Counted from the stretch's first letter, positions 1 to 10,763 are shown. The stretch: DNA of 64,000 nt from Fistulifera solaris (GCA_030295235.1 AP026164.1:1426001-1490000); one strand, 5' to 3'. A program made the numbers and translations. The notes: a model not told the origin generated them from the letters alone.

Positions 1-611
1 AACATAATGGTTTTTCTGAGAATGTAGTACTTATGATGTCAAAACTAAATGTATCCCTGGCTTAGACCCCTATTCACTCATTTTCGGTCGAAATCAGGCT
101 TTGCATGATCATGCATCATGCATGAATACGATTAGGGCAAACATGACTGTGTGCCGCAACCTGCTTGTTTTTCTGGTGTTTCGTGTGACGGAGAACCGTG
201 ACCGTGACGACTCGTGACTAGGTGATGTCCGTTGGCCGTTGGCACATGTTTCTGTTCTACGAAATACCTGTACTGGTACCGTAATAGAAAAATGTGCTAA
301 AGTAGGTGTCGGTTTCTTTTTGTGCTTGCAAGGCAATGCCTGCTGGTACGCAATACCGAGATACATAACCTTTGGTCACAGAACGTTAAAAACAGTTAAC
401 TTCGCATTCTAAAAAATTTGGCATTGATGCATCACATTCGGCATTCGGCCTAGGGGAAATTTGACTTTGAATTTTGGATACGAAATACGAAATACAAGGT
501 ATTGGTCAACAACAGGAAGCGAATCATCATCATCGACATCTTGCATCTATTTTCAATGCAAACCTAAGTATTCGTGCTATTAACTAGAGAACTAATCTTG
601 TGTTTTGAATT
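1..611. other. Intergenic, no gene seen
   Basis: AT-rich sequence with only short chance open frames on both strands and no recognisable protein or RNA. The last 100 bases presumably hold the promoter and 5' leader of the hydroxylase-like gene that starts at 612. No TATA-like element convincing enough to call was seen. Confidence 0.6.
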
Positions 612-1546
612 ATGAGGAGGCGTAAAACGACAAGTACACCATCGTATCATGGCGATGAAAAGGACGAGTTAAAGTCGAAGGGCTCGGGTCGAGAGAGCCG
701 CTTGGTTGTGTATGGCATGGCGTTTTGCGTGCTGTATGTGCTTGCCCCCCTCGGTCCACATATCATGCGAGCTTTGCCCTTGCTTTTGAGTGGCAGAAAG
801 CATGAATTTTCCACCATCTTTCGTTATGACATACCATGGGCATGGGCAAAAGATGCGCACCGAGAAGTGTTTCCGGAAATGACCCCTACTTCCTTAGGTT
901 CGAATTTCGACATAATTATTCAAGAGTATGATGCATACAGAAAGCTATATGGAGAAGCGACGAGTTTCGCTGATATTGACAAGAAGTATCAAGGTTTCAA
1001 GGACAAAGAACCTTGGGGATCTCAGTTTCTGCGAGTTTATGGCGTAGACACGTGCTACGCAGACTACTTTCCCAAAACAATGGAACTTTTCAATCATTGG
1101 GAGTATGAAGCTACTTCGATTATGATTTCCAGGCTTGCACCGGGTCAGACACTACCGGCTCACCTTGGACCTACCAAACTGGTCCTTCGCCATTTGATGG
1201 TCTTGAAAGCAGACTTTGAACCCGAGCCTTCGGCTATCCATATTGGATCATGTTATGCAAAGCCACAAAGCTGTGAACTAAAGAAGTATCCTTGGGAAAA
1301 GAAGGCCAAGAGCGTGTATTTGATGACTCTTTCTGGCACATGGCAGATAATCCCACTCATAAGGAACGAATTGCACTGTTCACCGACGTGAAGCGTGAAA
1401 TGAAAGGGTGGCGAGAGCAGCTGATTTACGATTTGATTATGTACGTCATCAGAGTCAGTGCGTTTGAACCAAAGCATTCTATTGTGGAAAACACGAATCG
1501 TTTTTGCGAGGCTGCAAAACGCAAACAATCGGGCCAATCAAGTTAG
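612..1546 (+). CDS. Aspartyl/asparaginyl beta-hydroxylase family protein (frame break near 1298)
   Basis: Predicted Fe(II)/2-oxoglutarate-dependent hydroxylase of the Asp/Asn beta-hydroxylase family, which hydroxylates Asp/Asn in proteins or acts on related substrates. A basic N-terminus is followed by one hydrophobic segment (about residues 31-59), so a type II membrane anchor with a lumenal catalytic domain is likely. The first iron histidine lies in PAHLGPTKLVLRH (about 1156-1194), the family's H-x-G...R-x-H signature. The second lies in FDDSFWH (1319-1339), followed by an N-x-x-x-E-R-I stretch typical of the family. The two signatures are in different frames. Adding one A to the run at 1297-1300 joins them smoothly, with no splice sites, so I treat this as a one-base indel. 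Downstream it ends at the stop at 1544-1546. The family assignment is firm; substrate unknown. Confidence 0.8.
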
Positions 1547-1728
1547 GTTGAAGCGTATGTTTGAGTGGGTTCAATAATTGTAAAGTGACAGTCATTACCA
1601 AAACTCTCTACTCAATTTTTGACTTTGGGTGTAGGTATGACTTCTACAGGGATTAAGTGTCAAACTAGCGAATGTCAAGAGAGCGGGTTCGAGCAAAGAA
1701 TGCTCGCGTTTGCTCATGCATTATGGAG

Positions 1729-2122
1729 TCATGGCGTGCCAACTTTTGTGCTATCCTTGATCGAAATGACGACGTCGTCACTCATTCCCTTTAAAAGCAT
1801 CTGACCTTGATAATCGATGACCCCTCGTTTCTTTGCTGATTTTAGTGTCCCTACAAGAGCTTCGTAATAATTTGCGACTTGGTCATCGTCAAACAATTCT
1901 CCGAACTTGACCTGCGGCGAACCAGGTTCACCTATGCGTTGAATGTCCTGTACGAGTTGTCTGATTTCCTCATTTATGCGTTCCTTGTTGATTCAAAGAG
2001 GGACCATGTCGAAGGTAAAGGGAATTCCGATACTTTAGGCCAAGAAAAGGAGTACGGCAACAACACGCGGTTCTTCATACCTCCTGTTCCTTAATGACTT
2101 CATTCGATGTTACGATAGGCAT
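1729..2122 (-). CDS. ABRACL: Costars family protein (ABRACL-like)
   Basis: Small cytosolic actin-dynamics protein of the Costars/ABRACL family (winged-helix-like fold, related to the C-terminus of STARS). Two exons: 2081-2122 (14 codons, beginning MPIVTSNEV) and 1729-1983, separated by a 97-nt GT-AG intron (1984-2080, phase 0). The joined protein is 98 residues, close to the family's usual 80-100. The diagnostic core is plain: VKFGELFDDDQVANYYEALVG, then LKSAKKRGVIDYQG, then MLLKGMSDDVVI, matching the family pattern of KFG-LF-D and EALVGTLK-A-K. It lies tail to tail with the hydroxylase-like gene. The start was chosen because it is the only ATG giving a short exon that splices in frame; the first exon has little similarity to support it. 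Confidence 0.85.
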
Positions 2123-2622
2123 TGTGACTAGTTTAATTCGCTTTGATTGTAAGTCTTTTTATCTAAAAATCCCGTTGTTGTTCGTTTCTCCCCTCTGTGG
2201 CGTTGGATTCGATGATAATTATGTCCCTCGCTATTTTTTGTTGTTCCTCTTGTCCTCTTGTTGTGTCTTTTTTTCTTTTCGTTGTAGGTAAATGTTACGC
2301 TTTTTGAGCGGACAGCGGACAGGACTTGCTAGAGGGGTTTCTTCAGAGTAGTCATTGAGTCCTCTGGATTTAGCTAGTATCAATGCACTCAAATAAAGCC
2401 AACTAATAGCTAGCATGCGACTGCCTTTACTTTTTTCGATCACTGTGGGGCAAGCTCACAAATACACCATACACGATGCAATAGACATTCGAGTTTGAGT
2501 GGATGGTCTTATGGAAGTCGAAGCAAATTGTAAACAAGGGTGCTGCAAAAGGACTATAAAATGAATATCCCATTCCCTTGTCTATCAAGATTAAATGAGC
2601 TGATTTGGCTCTGGTAGGGCTA
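2123..2622. other. Intergenic, no gene seen
   Basis: Presumed upstream region of the minus-strand Costars gene and the 3' flank of the Psb31-like gene. It contains a T-rich tract around 2255-2290. Open frames here lack family similarity and look like chance. Confidence 0.5.
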
Positions 2623-3212
2623 TCAAGACGAAGCTTGCTCGTCGTAAGCCACTATAGAAAACTCACTGATATCAATAAACCGTTCCAATGAAGCAACGAA
2701 TAAGTCGTAACTTTCCTTGAGTTCACTGGTGCTTAACTTTCTTCCCCTCATTCCGACACTAGCGAGTGAGTCCAACTTCTCCAAACTGGTGATCATGGTC
2801 TTGTAATTTGTTAAGATATTGTCCGCATTTGGCCCATCCTCCGTCGCTTTAATAATAGTGGAACACGATTTGCGTAGATCCGAGATGGACTCCAACCGAA
2901 GCGCTGCTTTTATCCCTGCATAGTCATTCAATAGAACGGTGTCTTCCAGGTTGAAATTTTCTTTCGAGCACGCTTGATTGCCCTCAAGGCTGCCGGTGCA
3001 GCAAGTTGGCTCGTGACGTCGGCGCTGGCTAATGTTGGTGCAAGTAACATAGAAGCGGTTGCTACTGAGTGTCCAAAGTTTTCAAAAAAGATTCGGCGTG
3101 TTGCAGGTTTTTCCGGCATTGAGAAACCGTTGGCAACGAAGACGGAACAAGCCGCCAGGAGCAAAATGGAAGAACGCGACAACATCCTTTTCTGTCGTTT
3201 GGGGTATCTCAT
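2623..3212 (-). CDS. PSB31: Thylakoid lumen protein, Psb31-like (frame break near 2957)
   Basis: Likely extrinsic photosystem II subunit of the Psb31 type, a small four-helix lumenal protein found in diatoms. The N-terminus is a full tripartite presequence. First comes an ER signal peptide (SSILLLAACSVFVANG), then a plastid site with F at +1 (G/FSMPE). A twin-arginine thylakoid signal follows (RRIFFENFGHS...LLAPTLASA/DV). The mature part is about 125 residues, all helical, with a conserved Cys (RKSCSTI) and a GRKLS motif. Presequence and C-terminal half are in different frames; one extra A in the run at 2957-2960 gives a continuous RARKKNFNLEDTV, so I treat it as a one-base indel. A second ATG ten codons in (about 3185) would give a cleaner signal peptide and may be the true start. 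Lumenal location is well supported; the Psb31 name is recalled from the family and should be aligned. Confidence 0.65.
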
Positions 3213-4099
3213 GCAGCAATCCGACCAACTTCCTTTCTTCGTAGTGTGAGCCTGGAAATTGGCAGGAACAACTTATATCATTGTCTCTGTGAGAAACAAC
3301 AGCAAACAGAGCAAGAAGCAAAAAAGTTACGAGTAGTGCGAGTGGCGAGCGTTGCGCGCGGACAATGAGTCATTGGACTGTCCTTGGTCCGGCTTTTTGG
3401 AAAAGCGCTTCATTGTCATGACTGCATTTCAGTGACGAATACTTCTTTCGAGCCAAATTACGAGTACTACCCAATCTTCGTTCGTTCTGAAAACTTGTTG
3501 AGCTAGCTAGACCTTATGTTCTTTCATCACACGTATCGAATTATTTAAAGGAAAAAGCCGTGGAAGCATCATCGCTCTCTACGGGGGCCAACGTGAATGT
3601 ACACTTTTTCCCGCGCACCTTCACTACTGGTACTTTGGATAGACCCTAATAGGAGTCAGGTAAACTTTACCAAGACTGCATTTCAGTCACAAACCGGTAT
3701 TCTCACTGCTAACATTACTACCCAGTACCATTAATGTAAATAGACAGAAAATCTTTCTCGATATTCTGCACACGGACAGAATTCTGATTACAAAAATTTT
3801 GCATGAGGATCGCGAGGAAGATCTTTCGCTCAAGGATTAGAAAGCCTTCGCTTACCAATTCTGACTTATGACTCGCCGTCGTTGTCTTTCTCCATGCCAA
3901 TTCAAATATACAGAAATTCTGACAGTAGTATTATCTTATCGTGATCATCTTTGTGAGGATGATACTTGGTGTTTTCGCCGACTTTGTGCCTGTCGATGAA
4001 AGCAGACACAACGTCTGACTTATGTGACTATGCGTGATGATCTTTGCGAGCAAAATATTTCGCTAAGACGTGTTTTTCTGCAAAAGACCTATTTAATTC
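3213..4099. other. Intergenic with dispersed hairpin repeats
   Basis: No gene seen. It holds two copies of the 15-bp hairpin motif GACTG-CATTT-CAGTC (3420-3434 imperfect, 3674-3688) and two CAGAATTCTG/CAGAAATTCTG-type palindromes (about 3776 and 3913). Both families recur elsewhere in the window, always between genes. Confidence 0.6.
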
Positions 4100-5054
4100 C
4101 TTTCTGGTCGCCGTTGCTTTGATTTATTTGAGCCGAGAGTCCGAATTTCGAAAAGACTACTACTACGTGTCCCGCATCTTTTTTGGAAGACGAACCCCAT
4201 CCTCGAACGCCTATTATCCATCGGTCTGGGCAGCATAGATTTTCTCGCCATGCTTGGACGTCGGTGGAAAAGAATAACCGTAGTGGTGAAAAGCAATCTT
4301 TGCTCGATAATCAATAATGGCAATTTATGAGGATTTTGAGCTCTAGATGTAATTGGGCCAGCGTTGGATCGTCAAAGGCATCTTGACAGCCGCGATGTAC
4401 TCGTGGAACGTGATGCGATGTACAAGTTACGAAAGACCTCCTCCATTGACAAGGAAGGAGTCAAGATCAAGCACGATACTCTCTAGCTCTTTGCCACTTG
4501 CAAACAACCAAGGACTTTTGCCACCTTCAACATGCGACACGCAACCGAAGTGGTCAATCAGATCCTCATGAAGTCCATTTCAACCTCGTATTACTGCTAT
4601 AGCATCTTCTCTTTAAAAGAGAGTGTTAGCGTCGACACCGTGTCCCTTGCCATTTTCTATTGGCAGAGAAGACACTAATATCACATCAACAACCTTGTTA
4701 TGAAGCATAGATCAAAAACAAGATGGAAATGCTTGAACCTGTACAAGGTACTGGATGCCATGGAACAATCTGTTCATAATGCTGTCATTTTCAGTCGACA
4801 AGAAAATGAATCACAACCAGCTTTTCAAGTTTCTGGATACCCGGCTTTCTTTCCGTTGAACCGATGGCAATATATCTCTTCATCAAATCACCTCATATAA
4901 TATGCTTTGAGAGTGAAAATGGAAGAATCAAGCAACACAGCCATAGATTGCAGACCGATGTAAGTCGTAAAGTTCTAGCTCGAACGAGAAGGATCGCCGC
5001 CCCGTATAAACTGGCTTCCGAAAAAAGGAATGACCGCAACGAATCATCATCCCC

Positions 5055-5058
5055 AAAA
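5055..5058 (-). terminator. Pol III T4 terminator after the tRNA 5' half
   Basis: Four consecutive T on the minus strand, 8 nt after the last base of the 5' half of the permuted tRNA candidate. No T4 run occurs inside the candidate transcript. The sister copy has an equivalent T4 at 11407-11410. Confidence 0.5.
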
Positions 5059-5066
5059 GATTCAGA

Positions 5067-5148
5067 CCGTAGTCAGGCGCCTTGCCATTGGGCCAACGGG
5101 AAAGCACGACGATTTCCCGCCCGGGATTCGAACCCGGAATCTCCTGAT
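5067..5148 (-). tRNA. Candidate circularly permuted tRNA-Arg(ACG)
   Basis: Read on the minus strand, a tRNA 3' half (5148-5113) precedes the matching 5' half (5102-5067), separated by 10 nt. Joined in normal order they make a complete 72-nt cloverleaf. The acceptor pairs TTCCCGT (5102-5096) with GCGGGAA (5120-5114), with discriminator A at 5113. The T arm is CCGGG TTCGAAT CCCGG, and the anticodon stem is CCTGA with TCAGG. The loop reads CTACGG from the 5' half plus A from the 3' half, anticodon ACG (Arg). U8, A14, G18G19, A21, U33, G37 and TTC-A of the T loop are all present. B-box lies upstream of A-box. The break falls exactly between positions 37 and 38. Leader TCAG (5159-5156) can pair with trailer CTGA (5065-5062), and leader TAG with loop CTA, giving a bulge-helix-bulge-like fold around both cut sites. 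Permuted tRNAs are known from red algae, prasinophytes and a nucleomorph; I know of none reported in diatoms. Confidence 0.75.
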
Positions 5149-5165
5149 ACACTAGCTGACATTGT

Positions 5166-6616
5166 CATGAAGAGAGGTAATTCGTTGATATAAATATAGC
5201 AGTTAAGGCACTCGTTTTCAGCGTCTTTTTAAGTAATTCGGTGGGGCGGTAACTGGACGGTACATTTTCTCCCAGTCATCCAGTACCGCACAGGTGCGCG
5301 ATGCGACAGAACAATCCCCCATGGTCCTTCCGCCAACAGTCCTCTGCCCCAGTGAAGAATAAAAAAGCAAAAGTACGATCTCCCTGGATGTGAACCATCC
5401 GTCGAACAAGGGCGGAAAAACAACGCAACGCCATGATATGACGCCATGGCTATGCCAACAAAACCGCACAACGACCGACCTCCGCTCTTCGCTCCTCGCT
5501 CCTGCCTCCCCTTGCCCTCGCTCCTCGCTTTCTCCAACTCCAACACTCCTCGAACTCGAACTCGAACCTCGATCCTAAAACTTGTCCTTACGCCAACGGT
5601 GCTCTGTCCGTGTAAAATAATGAAAGAGCAAAAGTAAAATCTTCACTGGATGTGAACCGTCCGTGGAAAGAAGGTCGAGTAGATGCCTAAACGGGACAAG
5701 GACCGCAGCAAGCTTTCCTTCGAGCAGCGCGCGTGTATTGGAATCCGACAACCGATAAGAGACATGATGGCTTTCCTTTTGATCCGATCACGCAAAAGAA
5801 TGATTCATTCCCTGAAAGCTTACTCACATTCACATAGGCTTTTGCAGACGGGGTTACCGGGGCAGAGCAATCAAAGGAAGGCCCTGGCTATTTCGTCTCA
5901 ACGATGACTCTCGTACCTGGCGATTGATGGAAAGCTCTTTCTTCAAATTATTTGTTCCCTTTCTCACCATACCTTGTATTTTTTCGTCAACAGCATGTGA
6001 GACGAGTCGTCGTCGTCCGATTTTTTGTCTTTCGCGCGCACCAAAATGGTGTGGTTCATTGGAAATTTGATTTCCCGCTGGAAAGACGCTCAACGCAGAG
6101 GAGTGAGCCCATTGCTAGCCGTTAATCGTTATTTGCCGAGAAGAGAAGGGAACGCAAATGCGGATAAAATGATAAATAAAGCCTATGAATGTACGGAGTG
6201 AATCACTTTTGACGCCATGGTCGTAATGTAACATTCACGTCCGATGAGGGACTACAATGAGCCAAATGGCCAAAAAGGGAAAGAAACGTAAAAATGACCC
6301 GAACGAGTCACACTGAGTATCCATCAAGTTGTAGAGAAAGACATAGTGAATTTCACACGTCACTCGTTTTGAATAATAATCTTTTCGAATTCACATTCGA
6401 CGAGAGCGAGATCGACGAAAACGTAAAACAAAAATCTTTTCCGAAGCCCTCGCAACGAAGATACCAGGTACCGAGTACGAAAGACGACTGACGTTCCCAA
6501 TTACCAGGTATTTCAACTTTGCACACGTTGAGCTTCTTCTTCATTCTCGAATACAACCATTTGTTCGTTCTTCGACTTGTGTTTTTATTAATTTACAAGA
6601 GCCTTACTAGCATATC
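5166..6616. other. Intergenic region upstream of UGP/PGM
   Basis: No convincing gene. It holds a degenerate direct repeat (see 5325-5680), a CT-rich simple stretch around 5480-5560 with repeated GCTCCTCGC, and two TACCAGGTA-type motifs at about 6471 and 6502. The motifs lie just upstream of the UGP/PGM start. Open frames on both strands here have no family features. Confidence 0.5.
5325..5680 (+). repeat. Degenerate direct repeat, two copies 260 bp apart
   Basis: About 85 bp starting at CGCCAACAGT (5331) recurs from CGCCAACGGT (5591), with shared blocks AGCAAAAGTA and CTGGATGTGAACC followed by TCCGT. Identity is roughly 75% by eye. The repeat has no coding potential and no known family. Confidence 0.6.
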
Positions 6617-9600
6617 ATGGCTTCGTTTGCACCTACCAAGGTATGTCATTTCGAGACGAATTCTCATGAATCGCGAACAAGGACACTGCAGCGAATCTCA
6701 CAACATTCTTCGTCGTGGATCAGGCCAAAATGGAGGCTGAAGGGATCTCTCCTTCGGCTATTTCGGCTTTCGAATCGACTTTCAATTCGCTCGTATCAGG
6801 GAATACTGGTTTGATTCCCGAAGACACCATCTCACCAGCGCCGGACCTCGACAACGCCGAAGACTTTTCGAAAAGTATTACGGTCGATCCCGCTTTGCTC
6901 AAAGAAACCGTCGTTCTCAAGCTCAATGGAGGCCTCGGTACCGGCATGGGTCTTGACAAGGCGAAATCGTTGCTCAAAGTCAAAGGCGACGATACTTTCT
7001 TGGACTTGACGGCCAAACAGGTCATGCAAATGCGCGAAGAATACGGAATGAAGGTCAAGTTCATGCTCATGAACTCCTTTTCGACATCCCAAGATACTTT
7101 GGACTTTTTGAAAACCAAGTATCCGGGTTTGGCGTCCGAGGAAGGCCTCGAAATGATGCAAAACAAGGTCCCCAAATTGAATGCGGATACGCTAGAGGTA
7201 CGTCGTGGTTCAACAAAGTGAGTTTTCGTCGGACGTTGGACTCACAATTCTGGTCCCTTCGTTCTCTAGCCCGCCGTGTGCGAAACAGACCCCGACAACG
7301 AGTGGTGTCCTCCGGGTCACGGTGATTTGTATGCCGCCTTGGTCGGCTCCGGATGCTTGGACAGTTTGCTGGCCAGTGGCTTCAAGTACATGTTCGTGTC
7401 CAACTCGGACAACTTGGGGGCGGTCTTGGACTTGGCCATCTTGACCTACTTTGCCCTAAAGGGTTCTTCCTTCATGATGGAGTGCTGTGAACGGACCGAA
7501 AACGACAAGAAGGGTGGTCATTTGGCCGTTCGCAAGGCGGATGGTCAGTTGGTGTTGCGCGAGTCGGCCATGTGTGCCGACGAAGATGAAGACGCCTTTC
7601 AAGATATCACCAAGCATCGATTTTTCAATACCAACAATCTTTGGATCCGCTTGGATATTTTGAAGCAAATCATTGATAAGAACGGTGGCTTTATTCCGTT
7701 GCCGATGATTAAGAACAAGAAGACTGTCGACCCCAAAGATGATTCCTCGCAAGCGGTCTTTCAATTGGAAACGGCCATGGGAGCTGCTATTGAATGCTTC
7801 GATGGCGCCACGGCCATTGTGGTACCACGTACTCGTTTCGCTCCCGTGAAGAAATGCAGTGATTTGCTTCTTCTACGAAGTGATGCTTACACATTGGTGG
7901 ATCACAAGCCCGTTTTGAATCCGGCGTGTGGTGAAGCAGCACCAATTATCGACCTAGACAGCAAGGCGTACAAACTAGTCGGTGCGCTCGAGGAAGCAAC
8001 TGCGGGTGGTGTTCCGTCTTTGGTGAACTGCAAGCGTCTCAAAATCAAGGGAAAAGTTCGCGTGTCGTCGAAAACGAAATTCATTGGTGACGTTGTCATC
8101 ACCAACAGCAGCTCGGAGAGCAAATTCGTTCCCCCGGGTGAGGTCACCGGTAGTCACGACTTGACCGCCGCTGTCGGCATGGGTAAATTGTGTCCTATTA
8201 TTGTCTCGACGACGCCTATTGATGGACAAAAGCCGGGTACTTCCGGTCTTCGCAAGAAAGTCAAGGAATTCATGCAAGAGAATTATCTCGAAAATTTTGT
8301 CCAGTCGACGTTTGATGCCGTGAAAGCCAGCGGAACGGACGTTACCAAGGGTTCTTTGGTCATTGGTGGAGATGGTCGCTACTTCAACGATAAAGCTATC
8401 CAGACGATCATCAAAATGGGTGTTGCGAACGGTGTAAAGCGCTTCTGGATCGGACAAGATGGTCTCTTATCGACTCCTGCCGTTTCAGCCGTAATCCGAG
8501 AACGCGGACCGGGCTGGCAGTCGGCATTTGGTGCATTCATTTTGACGGCCAGTCACAACCCCGGTGGGCCAGACGAAGATTTCGGCATCAAGTACAACGG
8601 CGAGCACGGCCAGCCGGCACCGGAGAAGGTTACGGATGAAATTTATGCCAACACATGCTCTATTAAATCCTACAAGATTTGCAAGGACTTTCCTACAATC
8701 GATGTGTCCATTCCGGGTACCACCAACGTCAAGGCAGATGATGGAAGCAGCGAGGTCAATGTGGAAGTTATTAGCGCTACGGACAACCATGTTGAGTTGC
8801 TCAAATCAATCTTTGATTTTCCTGCGATCAAAGCGCTTCTCGACCGAAAGGACTTTACGATGGTGTACGATACAATGTACGGTGTGAATGGTCCGTACGC
8901 AAAGAAGGTTTTCGTTGAAGAGCTTGGCCAGCCTGAAGAGATTTGCATGAACGCTACTCCCATGGATGATTTTAATGGTGGTCACGCCGACCCTAACCTG
9001 ACCTACGCTAAAGAACTAGTGGCGAAAATGGGACTCGACCGCAACGGAATGAAAATCGACGTCCCTGCAGGAAGTAAAATTCCTGATTTTGGGGCTGCCG
9101 CTGATGGGGATGGCGACCGAAACATGATTCTGGGCAAGCAGTTTTTCGTCAGTCCTTCCGACTCGCTAGCTGTCATCGTCGCAAATGCTGATGCTATCCC
9201 ATTCTTCCGAACTCAGGGTGGACTAAAAGGTGTCGCCCGCTCTATGCCTACTTCCGGGGCTGTCGACCTTGTGGCCAAAGATTTGAACTATAGTCTTTTC
9301 GAGACACCGACAGGTTGGAAATACTTTGGCAATCTAATGGATTCCAAGGAATTATTTGGAGGCGAGGACTACACGCCGTTTATTTGCGGTGAAGAATCCT
9401 TTGGTACAGGATCGAATCACGTTCGTGAAAAGGACGGTATTTGGGCCGTTTTAGCATGGCTGCAAATTCTAGCGGTAGCCAATCCAGACGCCACTCAACC
9501 GCTAACTACGGTCGAGGATATCGTTACCGCGCATTGGCGAAAATACGGACGAAACTACTATTCCCGTTGGGATTTCGAGGGAGTTGATAAAGTCAAGGCG

Positions 9601-9951
9601 ACTGCTATGATAGACAAAATGCGTTCGGATGCTGAAGCAAACACTGGAAAGACTGTCGGAAAGTACAAAATTGCCAAGGCAGACGACTTTACGTATGTTG
9701 ATCCTGTTGATGGAAGTGTTTCGAAGAATCAAGGCATTCGATTTCTCATGGAAGATGGATCTCGCATTATCTTTCGCTTGTCCGGCACAGCCGGTTCTGG
9801 TGCCACTGTTCGTATGTACATCGAGCAGTACGAACCGGAAAAGATCGACATGGTTGCTTCCGAGGCGCTGGGTGATTTAATTCGTATTGCGTTGGACCTT
9901 TGCGACATAAACGGGTTCCTCGGTACCGAGGAACCTACTGTCATTACTTAA
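6617..9951 (+). CDS. UGP/PGM: UDP-glucose pyrophosphorylase / phosphoglucomutase fusion
   Basis: Bifunctional enzyme that interconverts glucose-6-P and glucose-1-P and makes UDP-glucose from glucose-1-P and UTP. It feeds chrysolaminarin, sugar-nucleotide and glycolipid synthesis; the fusion is a known diatom arrangement. Three exons: 6617-6640 (MASFAPTK), 6724-7197 and 7270-9951, with introns 6641-6723 and 7198-7269, both GT-AG; total 1,059 residues. The UGP part (about 1-480) has the nucleotide loop LNGGLGTGMGLDKAKSLL and WCPPGHGDLY. The PGM part (about 500-1059) has GTSGLRKKV, the phosphoserine loop TASHNPGG, the metal loop DGDGDRN, the sugar loop GEESFG and the phosphate-binding RLSGTAGSG. 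All catalytic motifs are intact and there is no frame break. No signal peptide, so cytosolic. It lies between the two arms of the inverted duplication. Confidence 0.95.
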
Positions 9952-10091
9952 GCTGCACGTGCAGCCATTTGACAACCAGTGATTGAACGAATTGATAAGC
10001 CTCAGTGGAATATAGCTATTTCTCTACATGTTATTTATGAACGTCTTTTATGTTAATTGTTTAAAGGCTTTTCTCATCAAGCCTTGCCCGC

Positions 10092-10763
10092 TTAGAATCT
10101 CGTTTGTCCTTTTTCTCTTTTCGAGTCGAATGTTTGTCTCGTTTTCGCGCTTCTTTCTTCTGCTCCTTTTTCGCCTTTTTTCTTTTTCTCTTTCCTTCTT
10201 TCCCTCGACAAATTATCGGAAGGAGGTGCGAATAAGTCCTGTCCCTTTTCTAATGTATATTGATTGGCTAGCTGTTGGCCTTCATACGCGTGACCTGGAG
10301 CGGCAAGTTGGTTCCCTTTTTCTTTTTCTTCCAAATGTTTGGGTAAGCGATAATTTTCGACATGATCGATGCGCAGCGGCCGGTCTAAGATCTGTAGCGC
10401 ATCCGAGTACATAGGATGGGATGAGCAGAAATATTTTGTCCACTGTACAAAAATGTTGCCACGTACCTTGACACCAATGAGATTGTCGACGGCCAAAATA
10501 CAAGACTTGGGATCTTCGTACTTGACAAAGCCAAAGCCTTTCGATTTACCGGTTTCCTCATCTCGAATCAAATGTGCGTCCTCTATTTCTCCATACTGAC
10601 TCAAAATGCACAGAATATCACCCTCGGTCAGCTGATGGTCCAAATTTCCGACGTATACCCAAGGGGCATGCGCAAACTGCGAGTGCCACGAACCGGCGGT
10701 TCCAGCCAGACCCCGTTCTAATTCCTGGGCATTAATCTTTTCGATTTCTCGGATGGTATTCAT
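10092..10763 (-). CDS. IST3: IST3/RBMX2-type splicing factor (RRM protein)
   Basis: U2 snRNP / RES-complex type RNA-binding protein that helps pre-mRNA retention and splicing. The N-terminus (MNTIREIEKINAQELERG) matches the family's start. One RRM follows with RNP2 WVYVGNLD, RNP1 KGFGFVKY and the terminal RPLRIDHVENYR that is typical of IST3. The tail is Lys/Glu-rich. As read straight through, the protein is 223 residues. However, 10392-10466 (75 nt, 25 codons) begins GTACGT and ends ACAG, and it interrupts the RRM exactly where the family runs GVK directly into ILDRPLRIDHV. It is almost certainly an intron that happens to be open and a multiple of three. The spliced product is 198 residues. 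Convergent with UGP/PGM, with about 140 bp between stops. Confidence 0.9.
   Translation of the reverse strand: MNTIREIEKINAQELERGLAGTAGSWHSQFAHAPWVYVGNLDHQLTEGDILCILSQYGEIEDAHLIRDEETGKSKGFGFVKYEDPKSCILAVDNLIGVKVRGNIFVQWTKYFCSSHPMYSDALQILDRPLRIDHVENYRLPKHLEEKEKGNQLAAPGHAYEGQQLANQYTLEKGQDLFAPPSDNLSRERRKEKKKKGEKGAEERSAKTRQTFDSKREKGQTRF

Larger units (their letters stand above)
4100..5165 (+). repeat. Inverted segmental duplication, arm A
   Basis: This stretch is a diverged copy (roughly 80% by eye) of the reverse complement of about 11290-12333. It starts abruptly inside what in the other copy is the last part of a membrane protein gene (the LVAVALIYLSRESEF segment). It continues past the stop codon of that gene, through an unassigned region (4350-4620), and ends just beyond a tRNA-like gene. 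The membrane-protein fragment here has no start or upstream part and is broken, so it is a truncated passenger. The arms face each other across about 6.1 kb containing the UGP/PGM and IST3 genes. Boundaries are estimates from eye alignment. Confidence 0.8.

Noticed and set aside
612-1546. Programmed frameshifting in the broken genes
   Set aside because: No slippery heptamer or shared signal; breaks fall at different bases in runs of all four nucleotides and in both directions, which fits indel error better.
4044-4238. Short plus-strand open frame with a membrane segment
   Set aside because: It is the truncated end of the gene at 12125-12940 carried in the duplicated arm, with an unrelated start and an early stop.
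5229-5546. Overlapping open frames on both strands near 5.2-5.6 kb
   Set aside because: Caused by CT-rich simple sequence and a degenerate repeat; no conserved features on either strand.
10028-10414. Plus-strand open frame over the end of IST3
   Set aside because: Antisense shadow of the Lys/Glu-rich tail; T/C-rich codons give a spurious hydrophobic protein.
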